From contig NC_088306.1 of NCBI RefSeq assembly GCF_032854445.1, positions 3,718,373-3,782,372 on the forward strand: a stretch of DNA of 64,000 nucleotides, written 5' to 3'. Below, piece after piece: positions 43,669 to 58,300 of the stretch. The stretch comes from Liolophura sinensis. Taxonomy: Eukaryota; Mollusca; Polyplacophora; Chitonida; Chitonidae. The notes beneath the pieces are model-generated. The model saw nothing but the letters and a program-made list of their open reading frames with translations. It did not search any database and had not been told where the DNA came from. The number at the start of each line of letters is the position of its first letter. Position 1 is the first letter of the stretch. Both the position numbers and the translations under genes were made by a program.

Positions 43669-45634
43669 GTAAAACTTCAGCTCAATACGCGCTGCACTTT
43701 TTGAGAACATGTTTAACATTGGTTCTGTTAAACACACCATACATTTATAATTATGTTATGAATTTGCAATTTAAGTAAATAAATAAGCACACAGCGAATC
43801 AATGACAAAATATCTGTCTCAGTCTTGTCTCTGTATCATGTGTGGAAAAGCTGAGCTGAATACAAGCAGTACTTTTCAAGATGCAACCCCAACGTTTTGT
43901 TTAACATGCAAGCATGAGGATTTCAGAATTGATGTGGAATACTTTTTCAGTTTCGAGTACTTTTGACCTGGGAAACGGTGGAAAACGTTTCTTGGGGTTT
44001 CCAACAAGTTCTGCTATGGGAAAAGATTTACCTCTAATAATTTTCATCAAATAAATTTTGGTGTTTGGTGTTTCCTGCAGATATAATTTTCATTTCCTTG
44101 GTAAAGTAAAAATCACCATAATCTCTCAACCTTTTTCTTTAAAACGTATGAACTGTCACTGAATGATTGAGGTATCTGACTGCAAGCTATAAAAAAAAGG
44201 GAGAGAACCGGGTACTCTAAACTTTCAGTTTGAGTTATCTCCCCAACCCGAAGGGTACAATGCAGCATGTATTAAATACAACTTCCACAACAGCTTGGCA
44301 ATCAAACGAATCTCAGAATCCGCATTTCATATGAATCACAACTTAAATTATCAAGGACACTGATTGGCTTTCTGTCCTACATGTACTTCATCGGCTGTAC
44401 TACTTTGACTTTAGCGTGACAAATAGCATTGCCGGCTCACTGTACACAGAGAGATTGAAAAACGTCCATTTTTCGTGAGACCACTCGTGGCAACGAAGTC
44501 CATTAAGTACAAGTGCTCAGTGACACCTAAGCTACAATTCGAAAGGTCACAAGTCAAGTTTTCGGACAGTTTACTCTGTTCAATGTTTTCTAAGCAGTAC
44601 TGAGTGAGCAGCCAAGCCTTTTTTGTGGGAAACGGACTTTCGGTTTCGTGAATTTTTATCCTGGGAACAGACATGGAAACGGAAGGATCGTTTCCGTGAA
44701 ATCCTCATGCCTGAAATTGTCTTCCCCGTTATTGGACGCCGACGTTCGGGGCATGACACGAGATAAAAATCATGTTCAAATACAGATCTAAAACTATTGA
44801 AGTGCTAAGTTTTAAAATGGTTAGCTAGGCAATTCGGTACATGTAGGCCTAAATATTCTTCTGGCTAAGCTTCCTTGTAAACAACCAATCACATATCACA
44901 ACCGTGTTTACTTCTATGGTGAATACATTGTGTATACAATGGCTTACGTGAAATGTGCGGTTTATTTTTACTTGGCCACACTTCTAGATATTTACTACTA
45001 ATATACAGCACACAATTCTACGCCTTGGGCGTAAAAACTGGTCAGGGATCAATGTGTCAATGATGGGGTCAGTGTCTTCCGTGTCCTGAACCCTGATCAA
45101 CATCTGTAACTATAAACATGACTGCTGTCTCCACACGTACTCAAGGAATATGTTTTCAATGATCTTCATGCAGATTAACAAAAGCCACAATAATGAACTA
45201 ATTGTGCATATTGTTGAGACATAAATTATTAAGATGACCAAGTAAATACCATACATTCACAAGGCCTACCTTGTTGACTATGTGTATTGTCGTATATATA
45301 AACCGTGATCTGTTCACCTCAGTTACCATGGTGACAGTCCTATTTATTTTGATTCACAATGGGCACAAAGTCACTGAAAACAACACTATTCTCTTTTTCT
45401 GCAGTGCTTTTCTAAAGCGATATACATATCCGACGAGAGAGACTCAGTGTGCATATCTACAGCAAACCATAAGTTTGTAACAGATCACTAACCAGTTTGT
45501 AGGAGTTAAGTTCCTGAAGCTGGCCACACTAAATGATATGTTTGTTTAACAGCAAGAGTAAACTAAAGTGACAGGATTTCATTAAAACACTTTATGATGC
45601 AAAAGATTAACTGAATAATTAGCATACCTGATGG
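43669..45634 (+). other. intergenic, downstream of the SPRY gene; possible decayed DNA element
   Basis: No exon recognised. GCATGAGGATTTCA at about 43913 and its near reverse complement at about 44698-44712 could be the ends of an 800-bp element, without a convincing target duplication. TTTATT at about 45342 is a possible minus-strand polyadenylation signal for the SPRY gene. Confidence 0.35.
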
Positions 45635-46209
45635 TCAGGAAGTGCCTATCATTTCACAGAGAACTTGAGGCAGAGTCACAGAGTCACCCGATACCAGACG
45701 AGCAGATCCAGACCCGACAAACCCAACCAATGGCACGAGAGGCTCTGTGACGATAACACCACTGTCAGTGTACATTACCTGGTTGTTGTCACAGTCCAGG
45801 ACTGTCAGTGTGTGTTCATCACAGTCCAGGTACACACCCAGGTGATGAGGTCGTGTGTAAGGTCTGTGCTGTCGATAGCGAGGTTTGATCTCACCACCAC
45901 CACCACCACTGTGACTATAACACTTGACCTTATTACCACGGTAGTCCATCCTAATGTACCAGGAGTTACGGCCAGGGTCTGTCTCCTCACTCACATCACA
46001 GCTCTCCTGTGTCACTCCTACATAACAGTAACAGACATGTGAACAGGTGATGTGTATCTCCCAGTAGTACCTGCCCGTCTGGTAACGCCCGTCTGTCACA
46101 GCTCTCCTCGACACCAACACACTGGACAAGCTCTCACCCTTTACCACACAGCCGCTGTCACTGATTCTCAGCTCACTGTCGTCTGTCTCTGTGAATCTCA
46201 GCGTCGGCT
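45635..46209 (-). CDS. terminal exon 5: B30.2/SPRY domain
   Basis: Acceptor TTGTGTTTTTGCAG, open to TGA at 45635. About 190 residues. A PRY-like start (LRFTETDDSELRISDSG) is followed by SPRY motifs GRYYWEIHI, CYVGVTQ, SWYIRMDYRGNK, HLGVYLDCDEHTLTVLD and PLVPLVGFVG. The domain is a peptide- or ligand-binding beta sandwich used in TRIM and other immune proteins. The reading frame extends upstream of the acceptor, but that part is intron-like pyrimidine-rich sequence. Confidence 0.88.
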
Positions 46210-49200
46210 CTGCAAAAACACAACAGAAGCAGCATACAGCAGCAAACCATAAATTCACGCTGTAAGACTGAGGTGTTAATACCTTTACACATACTGCGGT
46301 TTAACTTTCTGTACACAATCTCTTGGAATAAAATAACAGATATTAATGACATGAATGTAATTCTAACTTTTGAAACCAAAGTCATTTTCAGCCAGTTCGA
46401 AAAAGAGGAGCGCTCCGAGCGCTGGTAAAAAATTGGGACCCATCTGGCATCACGAAATGACACGTATGACATAGGCTCAGTACTGGGTTCAAATAAAGAC
46501 TCTACATGGTTTAAAACTTATTATCATAAGAACAATACCTTCCTGTATGAAGCACTCCGTTTTAGGTGTTAGTTATGGCACATTTGCGAAGACAATGTGC
46601 CTTTTACTTGAACATGTGGGCTCCAGCTGATGACTGGCGCTCATCATTCATTGCCCTAAAGGGAGGTAACCCTACATGACCTGCCAAATGATCGACAGAT
46701 TTACAAAAAATAACGTACCGGCAAAAAAACAATTTTGAAGCCTACTGATCTGTTGGTGATGATAAAACAACTCTCAATGAAGTTTTCTTGGAAATACAAA
46801 CGTCTTATCCTAATTTATATTTTACAAAACATGAGAGAGAGACTACAATTTTGATGATTATTTTGATTCTCTTATTGGTAACTTAGAAACCCCTTCGGTC
46901 TCGGAAGCTGAAAACCATGTCTTTCATTCACCTTTCACAGAGGAAGGATTTGTCGATGAAGTTAAATCTCTGCAGTTTAGCAAATCCCTAGATTCTGATG
47001 GACCGACAAATGAAGTTTACAAACATTTGGACTGACCTGAAGCAGTTTTATTTCAGAGTACTCTTTTGATAATGGTGATCTGAATGTAAATCAGGTATAG
47101 GCCTATGGTAAGAGAGGTATATAGTAACTCTAATTTACAAAAAAAAACTTACAATATGGAAAGAATCCTAGTTACCCGAAGAACTGGCGCCCCGTCACTT
47201 TGCTAAACACAGATTACAAGATACTTCCAAAATTGGAAGCTGACCGAATCAGAATGGTCATACCACATATTATAGGCCTACATGAAACACAAACATTTTT
47301 GGTTTTTTTTATTAACTTTGAAAAGGCGTTCACTTTAAAGTTGAAGTTAACTTTCTGGAGAGAACGATAAAAGTATTCAATTTTACTGAGAAATATTTGC
47401 AAATGGATAAGGTTTTTTTTATAGTGGAACATCATGTTGTGTTGTATCGGTACATAAAGGTTGGTTCAATAATTCAACAGGGCTAAAACAAGGCTGTCCA
47501 TTATCACCTTTCCTGCTCATAATATATGCGGAGATTATCAATATTTAATTAGAGAGTATGACACATATAGAGGGAAGAAGGATACATGAGGACATGGTAA
47601 AGGGTGTTTATTTTGCTGATAACTCAACAATAACATTAAGGAACAACAGTTCAGTTGAATCCGCAATAGATTTTTATAATGTACTGAAAAAATAAGAGGT
47701 CTCAAAAAAGTTAACACTCCAAAAACTTATCTTATGAGAATAACGAGTAAATCCAAGCTTTCAAACAATAAATAAATAAAACACGAAATAATGAATGAAA
47801 ATATTAGGGCCTACATGGAAATATATAGTAAAGACAGGTATTCAAATGTTAAACAAGAACTATGTTTGTACTGTTTCAATTTATATCAATCCAATGCTAA
47901 AAACCTACCGGGGTTGATTTTGCTGAAAGTTATAATTCCGTATTTAGAAATGTGAAGATTATGGTTTATGTGATAGCTTAATTGACAAAGGAACTTTACA
48001 GATCACAACATGTTACCGCAGGCTATACGCCTCTAGCCAACGGAGTAAACTCAAGCTTATCAAACATACGAGTCTTGTACAGGTTCTGTTCCAGGGAGAT
48101 ATGTGTAGGCCAAAATATTAGATTTATACTCGATTTATTGGATTTATTGGAGCATTGACTGGTTTGATTTTAGAGAAGACATATGATCAATCGATCGTAA
48201 TTTCCTGGAAAAAAGTATTAGAAAAATTCAGCCTTGGACCAGTCATTTCGAGATGTATCAACATATTGGTTTCCTAATCACCGAGGTGTTAATGGGCTAT
48301 CCAGTTTCGCCGTATGTGTTGGTCTTTGAAGGAAGGATGTCAAAGGCGTCTACACGTATTTTGCAGATGACACATCACTTTCATTAAAGAACTTAAAGTC
48401 ATTAACAACTGCAATAAATTTTTTCCCAAAAAATATGTAAGTGGTTTCAGATTAAAAAGTATAAGAGTACAATCTCGACTTCATTGTGTAAACATTTTTC
48501 ATCATCAAATTGACTTCAAATAAACATTACGACAGAGTGCAAAATGCTTGAAACATATGCTGCACAAAGAAGGTATATAGAGGCTATGTAAGCGGTTCAG
48601 TATATGGAGCGGAAGAAAGTTAAAGGATCTCTCAACCCCTTTTTTTTCACAATAAATATTCCCAATCTTGCAATGTAAATTGATGTATTATGTTTACAAG
48701 AGATGTTCTGGACAAGGGAAGCAAAATTTTTTCGGCAAGGAAAATTTTTTCGATGAGTTGGACAATGCGTTACATTCTTTCCGAGGTAATAATGAGGTAA
48801 ACATAAATGCAATGAGGCCTAAGGCTAAGGTTTGAAAATCTCACAGTGGGAAGGGTGAGGATAAAAAAATAGTTTTTATTCAATAATAAACAAACGCATC
48901 GGAAGGAATTTGAAAATGGTACAGCCACCGGTCTACCATCCCAGCACAAAAGGCGACGGTCCAGGAGCCGCCTATGCCCCGGAAGCTTTGAGATGCTAGA
49001 CCTTTGTAGATGCCCTGAAACCGTTTGACATAGTTTTTATTCTTCACATAGATGCATTGTAGTTTTATGAGCTTAACAGTCCACAGTGCACATGTGTGTG
49101 GATGGGCTTTCATTTTATTGGTCGCCATTAAATTGGTTCGACTTTACAATTGATTTATTTTATTTTATGAATTTTGTTTTGTTTTGTTTTTTACGTTTTT

Positions 49201-52200
49201 TGTGGAAAGTGGTACGGCCATATCGGCCGAATTGCATCCCATGCCACTGTTAAAGAAAAACATCGACAAGTAATAAAAAGATAGCGAACGTTCCGAATGG
49301 AGACTGATGCAATGGCGAGTCACTATAGCCATGAGCCCTAATCTTATACTTCAAGATTACCGTTATCTGAGGGATAAAAGCACCAAATTTAGAATGACAT
49401 TCACATAGGGCCTACTAATTAATGCCAGCCTAATACCCCTTTTGAGTCTCTTAATAAATTTCAATTAAGACAACAAAATTGTGACGGCCGACATTACTGA
49501 TAAAAATTTAACTTTCTTGAGTCCTGGAAATTTACCAAATGTTGGTTTTTGAGGTCACATGTGTGGTTGAGCTGTTGAAAGATTCATTTTATTCGGTCAG
49601 ATTCGGTATTGGGCTTACACAAAAGTTCTGTTTTGATATCAGTTAAGCTAATCAGTCACTAAAAATGTTAACAAAGGAGTTTGGGATATTAACGATACTG
49701 AGACCAAGGCAGAAAAAGAATTCAGGACATTCATCCGCCTAGAACATCTATCAAATTTCACCCTGGACAGTTTCCCCTTCGACACTGCTCTCAAACTTTA
49801 TACATTACATAAATATTAATGAATCAAGTACCAGCTAAATCTAAAAGATATTTTAATGCTACCCTTTCCAAAGACGTATGTACAAATCGTCTTTCTTCAG
49901 TGACCTGGTAGATATAGCCCTCATAAAGTCACTTAGAAAAAACTTCATCCCCCGGATGGAATTATGAAACGACAGATGATAGGACTGGTGTTGTGTGATT
50001 ACTGACAAGCTCCTCTCGCAGAAACAGATGTGATCTGTAAAGCCAATATTCCTGAAGTAAGAAAACACTGGAAACCTTTGTTAAATGTTTAGAATTTAAT
50101 CACGACATTGTAATACAATCGTAACAGTAGTTTCACACACACACACACACACACAAAAACAACGCGCCTTGTGGGTACTGAACAATAGTAAAAATTACTC
50201 AATAGGCCTTGTCACAAATATAATGCTTTCATCCAGGAAGTACAAATAATTGCACACAATCATGTAGTTGTGAAGAGATCAAATGAACTTTTTATATCAA
50301 CAGTGTGGAGAATGGCGCACTAAGGTCTCCAGATTTTTGCAAAACTATTGAAACTTCCATCGCTAAAAGGTAATTTTTAATTTTTTGACACTTTTGTAAA
50401 TGAACAAGTACGTACTTGGGCCTATTTGATAAGCTAGCCTCAGGGGCTTGCAATTCACACTGAAGGAGGGTTAGGACATTATGTATGTGAAAGTCTCATG
50501 CGTAGCAGAGTTTTGTGCCTTTCCCGTAAAGGGGTTGGGAAATGTATCGGTGAAATGTATCCGTGAAATGAAATAATTCTTGTATATCATATGGATATAT
50601 TGTGACTGTATAAAGACACAGAATTAGGTCTTCTTGTGTATTTCCCATAAATAGTACCGAGTATACACTATGGTTATAATTTACCGAATAAATACTGTTG
50701 CATACCCTGATGCGTGTTAATAATTCTGCCAACAGTTTTCCGAAAATTTGGTGTGTTGAATTTCTGTTCTCAAAAACAGCTGCTCATAATCATTAAACGA
50801 TGAATCACTTGAGATATGCCAAGGCTGAGTCATCGGAATTATTGCTAGTAAATAAAATTTGGATCAGTGTCGAGAAAAACATTTATGCACTTTGAGAATG
50901 CATTAGCCTTTTTGGCACACAAATCACAGCTATTTGTAGACACATGTACATGAAAGACTAACACGAAAGGAGAAAGCAGATCAACAGTAGCTTCAATACG
51001 CCAGAAAAGCTTTTTTTAATGATAAAAGCGTGTGTAATGTTTACAGTGGTTATATCCCAGATTTTTGTCAAGACATCCATATTCGGTAAGGAACTGAAAT
51101 ATTCTGTATTTACCAAGTCCAGCTTAACATGATTGCTTTTAAATAAAGAACAATAAGTATACAGACCAGTAAATATAATATTTGAAGTGTTAAAAGTATA
51201 CAGTTTGACGACGAGCTCAAAAGCGACCTGTTTTATAAATTTTACAAAATTTATTGCCGATTTTGAACTGTAAGACGTGCATAGACAAGACTGACATTTT
51301 GTGAACAGTAATTTAAGCTATTGTAAAATAACAGCATTAGTTTGATGGGATTTATAAGCTATGTGAGTTTATGTCTGAAAATAAACATCAGTGTGCCAGT
51401 GGTGAGATACATGTACCTACATGGTATAGACACGACCCTTTGGTAAAATAATATCCAGATATAAATTTCAAAAATAAATCAAAACTGAAATTATCTTTTA
51501 TGCCGAAATGTTGGTGCAACCAGAAACCGTTGTGGTCCAGGTAAGTCCAGATAAGATGTACCATCTAGAGAATCTATAGTTTCTAACAAATCCAGCGAAG
51601 GTGAATACATATCCTTCACATCCTTTGAAATATACATGCTATTCAAAACCATTAGATTGATATACCGTATAGTTAAAGAGAAGGATACATCCTAACGAAG
51701 ATTACCCTTCAATAAGTTCTGCATACAATTGCATTCACACAATAAGAGCTAGTTGTGTAAAAAAAAATCAATAGTAAAAAAGGGGAAGTGTGTGGAGGGG
51801 AGAGTCGGGTGGGGGGGGGGGGCACTAACTTACATTAGTTTGTGTATTCTTGGCTTCTGGACACACGCTATAGTGTGTTCTTCAGAACAGTTTGTGTCTT
51901 CTGGGCACAACCTACTGCATACCTTGCACCCACCCATTACACTGATACCGGGCCATTCAGTTCTGTTTCCTTGTTTTGACCTCTCAGAGGCGAAAGTTGA
52001 GCGCCACTCCAGGCAGCAACAAGTACCATTTTAAGTCTTTCGTATGACCCGACCCAGCACGAATTGATCCTAGGCCCCTGACTTCGAAAAATATTTCACA
52101 TCAGTTCTTGTCTTTTATACACACCCTCCTGTATATCTCACATTAGTTTGTGTCCTCTAAGCACACCTAACACTAGTTAGTTTCATCTCGACACAACATA

Positions 52201-55200
52201 CTCATTACTACACACTAATTAGTTTCTTCTGGACAAACACTGATGTATACCTCGCATTACTTTCTGTGTTTTTGGAACAATCTGCTGTGTATTTCACATA
52301 TGATTCAGTCTTCTGACAACACACTAGTGTATAACATGACCTTATTGGTACGGACCGTTTGGTTGTGGTGAGATTAACGTTCTAGACGACAGAGCCTTAC
52401 TGGCCAGGGACCGTTTAGTTGTGGTGAGATCAACGCTCTAGACGACACAACCTTATTAATCAGGAACCACTTAGTTGTGTTGAGATTAACGTTGTAGACG
52501 ACAGGACCACATTAGCCGGGATCGCTTAGTTATGCTGAGATTAACGCACTTGACGACATGACCTTATTGGGCAGAGACCGCTCAGTTGTGGTAAGATTAA
52601 CTCTCTAGAAGACCTGACCTTATTGGCCAGAGACCGCTTAGTTGTGCTGAGATTAACGTTTTACACAATGGGATCTTACTGGCCAGGGACAACTAATGTA
52701 GACTGGCCAGAAATATAGAGAGATTGAGGTAAGAAAAATTTAAAAAGAACCTACTCTTAACAAGTTGAAATCCTTCCCTGTGTCCTGCTTCTGTAAAAAC
52801 TTGTTCTTTGGATGTCTTTCCTTCAGTCGGTTTGATAGAGAAGTCACTTTTCAATCCTTTAAAAGAAAGAAATAAAAAAAATAAGATAGTAGTGAGATAA
52901 GTGCTCTACACAAAAGGACATTGTTAGAACGGGACTGCTTAGTTGTGGTGAGATTAACGCTCTGGACGAGAGCACCTTACCAACCAGAGGCTGCTTAATA
53001 GTGATTAGATTAACGCTCTAGACGACAGAACTTTATTGTCTACAAACACCTTAGTTGTGATTAGATTAGCCCCCGAGATGACATGACTTTATTAACCACG
53101 GCACATTTGGTTGTGGTGAGATTAACATTCCAGACTAGATGGCTTTAATTACTCAAGGAACACTTAGTTGTGCTGAAATTAACGCTCTAGAAGACAGGAC
53201 TTTATTAACCACGGGACACTTGGTTGTGGTGAGATTAACATTCCAGACTACATGACTTTATTACTCAAGGAACACTTAGTTGTGCTGAAATTAACGCTCT
53301 AGAAGACAGGACTTTATTAACCACGGCCTGTCTAGTTATGGTGAGACTAACGCTTGACACGATGGGATCTTATTGGTCTGGGGCAACTAATGTAGACTGG
53401 CCACAAATATAGAGAGATTGAGGTAAGAAAAATCTGAAAAGAACCTACTTTTTACACGTTGAAATTCTTCACTGGGTCCTGCTTCCATAAAGTGTTGTTC
53501 TTCTGGTGCCTTTTCTTCAGTCGGCTTAATAGGGAAGTCACGTTTCAGTCCTATAAAATAAAAAATATCCCCCACCCCCACTAAATTAGGGTATTAAACG
53601 TCATGTCTTTAACATTAAGTCTGAGAATTATCTTGTATAACAGGAAAAACTAAAAAATTTGAACAATCCGGTGGAAACGAAATGTGATTTTAAAGTAATA
53701 TTACTGTCGTGTTTTAGCTATACCTTATTAGCCGCGGACGGCTTAGTTGTGGTAAGAATAAACGCTCTAGACAAGAAGACCTTTATAACCAGGGACGCTG
53801 TGCGTGCCACCGCGTCATCACCTGCACTCCGCTATGTACAGCATCCCCCCCCCCCCCACACACACACACAGACTCCGCAGGATCGTCAGTGTGCGTGCGA
53901 CCGCGTCATCACCTGCACTCCGCTATGTACAGCATTCACCCCACAGACTCCGCAGGATCGTCAGTGTGCGTGCCACCCCGTCATGACCTGAACTCCACTA
54001 TGTATCTGTATAGCCTGCACCCAACTGACTCCTTAGGATCGTAAGTGTGTGTGGCACCGCGTCATCACCTGCACTCCGGTATGTACAACATTCACCCAAC
54101 TGACTCCACAGGATCGTCAGTGTGCGTGCCATTGCGACATCACCTGCACTCCGCTATATATAGCATGCACCCCACTGACTCCGCAGGATCGTCAGTGTGC
54201 GTGCCATCGCGTCATCACCTGAACTCCGCTATGTACCTGTATAGCATGCACCCAATTGACTCTGCAGGATCGTCAGTGTGCGTACCATCGCGTTATCACC
54301 TGCACTCCGCTATGTACAGCATTCACCCCACTGAGTCCGCAGTATTGTCAGTGTGCGTGCCACCGCGTCATCAAGCTGATACTGTTCCTGGACTAACTGC
54401 AGAATTTTGGCGCCAATGAAATTGATGATAAATGTTCTACCGTTACTAAGTAAACGCCAAGTGCCCAGAGAGCGAAATGACGAGGCCTTGTTTAACATGA
54501 AATAAACAGTTGAAGATACTGACGTCCTTACGTAACATCCCCTTTGTTTTGTACAATGTTGATGTGGTTTCAAAACAACTATGGTATTAATTAATACATT
54601 TGTGGTGATAGACCGGAAAGACTAAAGGTTAAAACAGTAAAATACTAATTTTAACTTACCAGTAATGTTTTTGATCAGCTCCTTTTCTTCGGTCTTTTCT
54701 TGCTTACAACTTAAATCAATATCCATTTCGTGCAGTTTTAATGGATTTTGCTCACCAGTTAAATCAATGGTATGTCCGTGCAGTTCCATGGATTCTATCC
54801 CTTGCTTACGAAACCATTTTCTACTTAAATCAGCAGATTTCAATAACTTTTTCGTGCACATTTCAGGAATCATAAAGGTGATGTTCCAGCCGCTTGTAGG
54901 CACTGATCCAACAATCGGGACGAAGTGCCATGCTACTCGGAACCATATAGCAAACCTTTGTCGTAAACTCTCAACCTCTTCCTTCGAAGGTTTTTGCTTG
55001 AAATGTATCGTAACATGGTCGTGACCATCAACTGTAATACAGAACGAGAACAGTACTTGTACCATCATTTATATATCTCACCCGATAGCCATAGTGGACT
55101 TGAATTTGTTAATAAGGCTACAAAAGAGTTCGGTTGTATTGGACACACGCACGTAAAATTTGGCTCAGTGGCTAAGCACATGAGTTGACACAAGTTGAGA

Positions 55201-55268
55201 GAAGGTGGGAAGAAAATAGAAAAAGGTAGGAAGAAAAGGTGATGCTTGAACGTCAGCTGAACCAGTAC

Positions 55269-55356
<88 letters not shown>

Positions 55357-58300
55357 CATGAGGACAGAGCCAAGGTTTCCGGCGGCACACCTATCATTGC
55401 TTCAGATCTGACATTGTCAGAACGTGACCAAAGATGGTAGAATAATTTCGTCACTGCTTATGTATGCCAGTGCAGTCTGAGGAAATACCGGTTGTGAACG
55501 TTGATTTTGGTTTGAGATTTGGTCAGCAGAACATGTGCTGTTAGGGGGATGTGCTTAAATATCGCTTTTATCATGCCACTTAGTGTGCCGTCATTCGTTA
55601 TAGACTCTGCTTTGGTCAGAAAGGTGCAACTGTTTGCGTTGTTTTAATCTTTTTAAACGTGAAGTGTGATGACAACACAACATTTTGAATAAATTTAGAC
55701 CAATGATGGCTTATAAATTGCCAGTAACATCACAGAATATTTTCTGATATTTAGCAGCTATTTTTCTGTCTCTCTGATTGCTGTATTTTGTCGTCTTGTT
55801 ACAAATCTGTGTGTCACAGCTGTTAACTTCTGACACAATGAACGGCCCAATCACTAGGGCTACCTGCTGGTGTATAAAACTTTATAAAACTCACCTGTGA
55901 CCCAATTAGCCACAGTACTGGAGGAGTATGCAAATCCAAAAAAATCTTGTCCAGAGCCCCTGATGTGATTGCGATGAAATTTTATATGCATGAGCAAGAC
56001 TACTGGGGGAAACAGGTTTGCAATTTGATTGGTCAAGAAATGTGGAAGCCCACTATTGGTCGTTTAAGTCATGTGATCACCTGTTCTTGAATATTGAAAA
56101 AACAGGGTGTAGGACAACAAGTCCTCCGGACTAAAAGTCCTATTACTGGAAGGGTAGACAAAAAGTCTTTTTCTTAACTAAAGCTTGTTTTCCTCATACA
56201 TTTGAACGAACTGATACTTGTAAAAGAAGAAAACGATATTACTGTTGTTCTTAATATAAAATGAAACATACTTTTGAAAAGCTATAGCACAAAACTGCGG
56301 CACAACTTTTTAGCAACATTTATGCAAAGAAGTCCACTTCACAGTTTCAGTTTAAGTGACAAATTCTCAAAATTTCTGTGTGACAATGCCACATTAAATT
56401 ATTACAAACTATAAATTCATGAATAAATGAAAGAATTGGAAATAATTCCCTTTACTTCAATTTTTTTCAAGGAATAAAAACTAATCCTCTGTCTTAATAC
56501 ATTAACCTTTTGTCAGAACTCAGGCATGATTACCAGATCATGGGGTAAGAGGGATTAGCGGCTACTCTGCTATAACGATAGACTTTACTAAAAACGGAAA
56601 ACTGAGCAGTCATCTGAGTTTGATCTGTCACTCGTATACGATATTTATAAAGCAAAAGACAAATGTTCAGGAATTTAATCGTTCCATATCAAGAAGATTA
56701 TTCGCAGCAACAAAAGTGGACAGAAGTTGTGCAATCTCGGTCATATGCACACAAAGAAGTCTACAAGTGCTATCACCATTGGCTGGAAATGTTCCAAGCA
56801 AAGTGCTCTGTCCTGTAAGGGATCAGTAACAACTGACTTGGAAGTGAAAATATACAATCTTCCACAAACCACTCACATGACCCTGATCCCAAACCTGTCT
56901 TGATTTATGACATGGGAATCGAGGCTAGATATCGGATTATTGTCTTTGCCACGGAAGGTGGCCCCCGTCTCCTTAGCCGATCTGACACATGGTTCATGGG
57001 TGAGATTTTTGATACTGCACCAACCCTATTTGACCAGATTTACGTCATCCGCGCTCCCCTTGCTGATTCAGCAGTCTGTTGCATTTACGCCTTCATGTGT
57101 GGAAAGTCGCAAAAAGTATACGAGGAATTTTTGGAGGTGATTCTTGACAAAGCTACAGATCTTGGAATTAACAGGACCCGGCTTCAATAATCACAGACTT
57201 TGAAAAAGCTGCAATGAATGCAATCCAGACTGAAATAGGTCCCCATGTAAGAAGTCAAGTATATTCTTTCCATCCCAACCAAAGTACCTGGCGGTAAATA
57301 CAGAGCTTAGACCTTGCAACCAAATACAAGGAAAATCAAACAGTTAAACAGTTCTGTGGGATGTTTAACGGACTTGCTTTCCTGCTGCATCGTTTAAACA
57401 GATTAGCCGCTAAGTCCTCTTACCCCATTATATGGTAATCATGCCCGAGTTCTGACAGAGGATTAAGGTAGAGGATTAAGAGAAGAATTAAAATCCCTTG
57501 CCGTAGTATTTATTCTTTGATATTCTTTGATAACATTGATATATGAGTGACGGTTCTAACTCAGTTGACTGATCAGTTTACATTTTTAGTAAAGTATGTA
57601 CTGTAATAGCTGCTAATCCCTCTTACCCCATTATCTGGTAAGAGGATTAAGAGAAGAATCAAAGTGCACTGCTTTGCATTAATATTGCTATAAAGTTGTG
57701 CTGCATTTGTGTGCTATAGCTTTTAATATGTGTGTTTCAAATGTATGAAGAAAACAAGCTTTAGTTATGGAGAAGACTCTTTGTCCACGCTTCCAGTAAC
57801 AGGAGGACTTTTTGTCCGTATCCCGAAAAAACAAGATAGCAGCAAGATGTTATTTTATCCCCACCACAAAGTATAGTTTACATGTAAATTGTAATTAAAG
57901 CAGATGTGCATGTTTTGTCATTTTCAAAGATCACTTCACCGGAAAGCATTAATGTTGTGAAACTGAAATTTGTCGGTAAACAAATCAACTCCCCACGTTC
58001 ATTTTGACTCACGAGACCATTTCGCTACGAGTGATAGGTTTGTCTTAATATGCGTTTGGAAACTTGTTACTGTGGTGTTGTTATTGTGTTGATTGATGAT
58101 TACAAATGAATTAGTAGCCGATTGACTGATGGAGATGATTGAACGCTGTATTTCGCTTAGAAACACAAGATGGCTGACTCCCAGACAACCGGATGTTACA
58201 GGGAGTAATCATTATCCGCGCATAAGGAGAACGCAATATTTGCTAGACACTAGAGTTACCAATGAAAATGTAAATAACTCAGTCAAGTAACCTGAGTGCG

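Larger units (their letters stand above)
52330..53800 (+). repeat. ~60-bp degenerate minisatellite surrounding exons 4a and 4b
   Basis: Units carry TTAGTTGTGGTGAGATTAAC, GCTCTAGACGACA and a CCTTATTGGCCAGGGACCG-like block. About six occur at 52330-52690, eight at 52900-53390 and one near 53730-53800. The two exon-bearing blocks (around 52665-52860 and 53365-53560) are themselves about 700 bp apart and alike, so the array and exon were duplicated together. Confidence 0.88.

Noticed and set aside
43209-43740. Minus-strand frames rich in YHCMCITVCVSLY
   Set aside because: Translations of a 14-bp tandem repeat in three phases.
45665-46042. Plus-strand Thr/Val-rich frame
   Set aside because: Shadow of the SPRY exon on the opposite strand.
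48880-49128. Minus-strand frame with FQGIYKGLASQSFRGIGG, reminiscent of mitochondrial carrier repeats
   Set aside because: The spacing of the carrier signature is wrong and no second repeat is present. Probably chance.
54045-54419. Plus-strand frame with repeated RHHLHSAMYSIHPTDSAGSS
   Set aside because: It is the 75-bp minisatellite. It stays open by unit composition and overlaps the intron of the minus-strand gene.
55065-55454. Minus-strand Val-Cys repeat frames
   Set aside because: The CA microsatellite read as GTGTGT.
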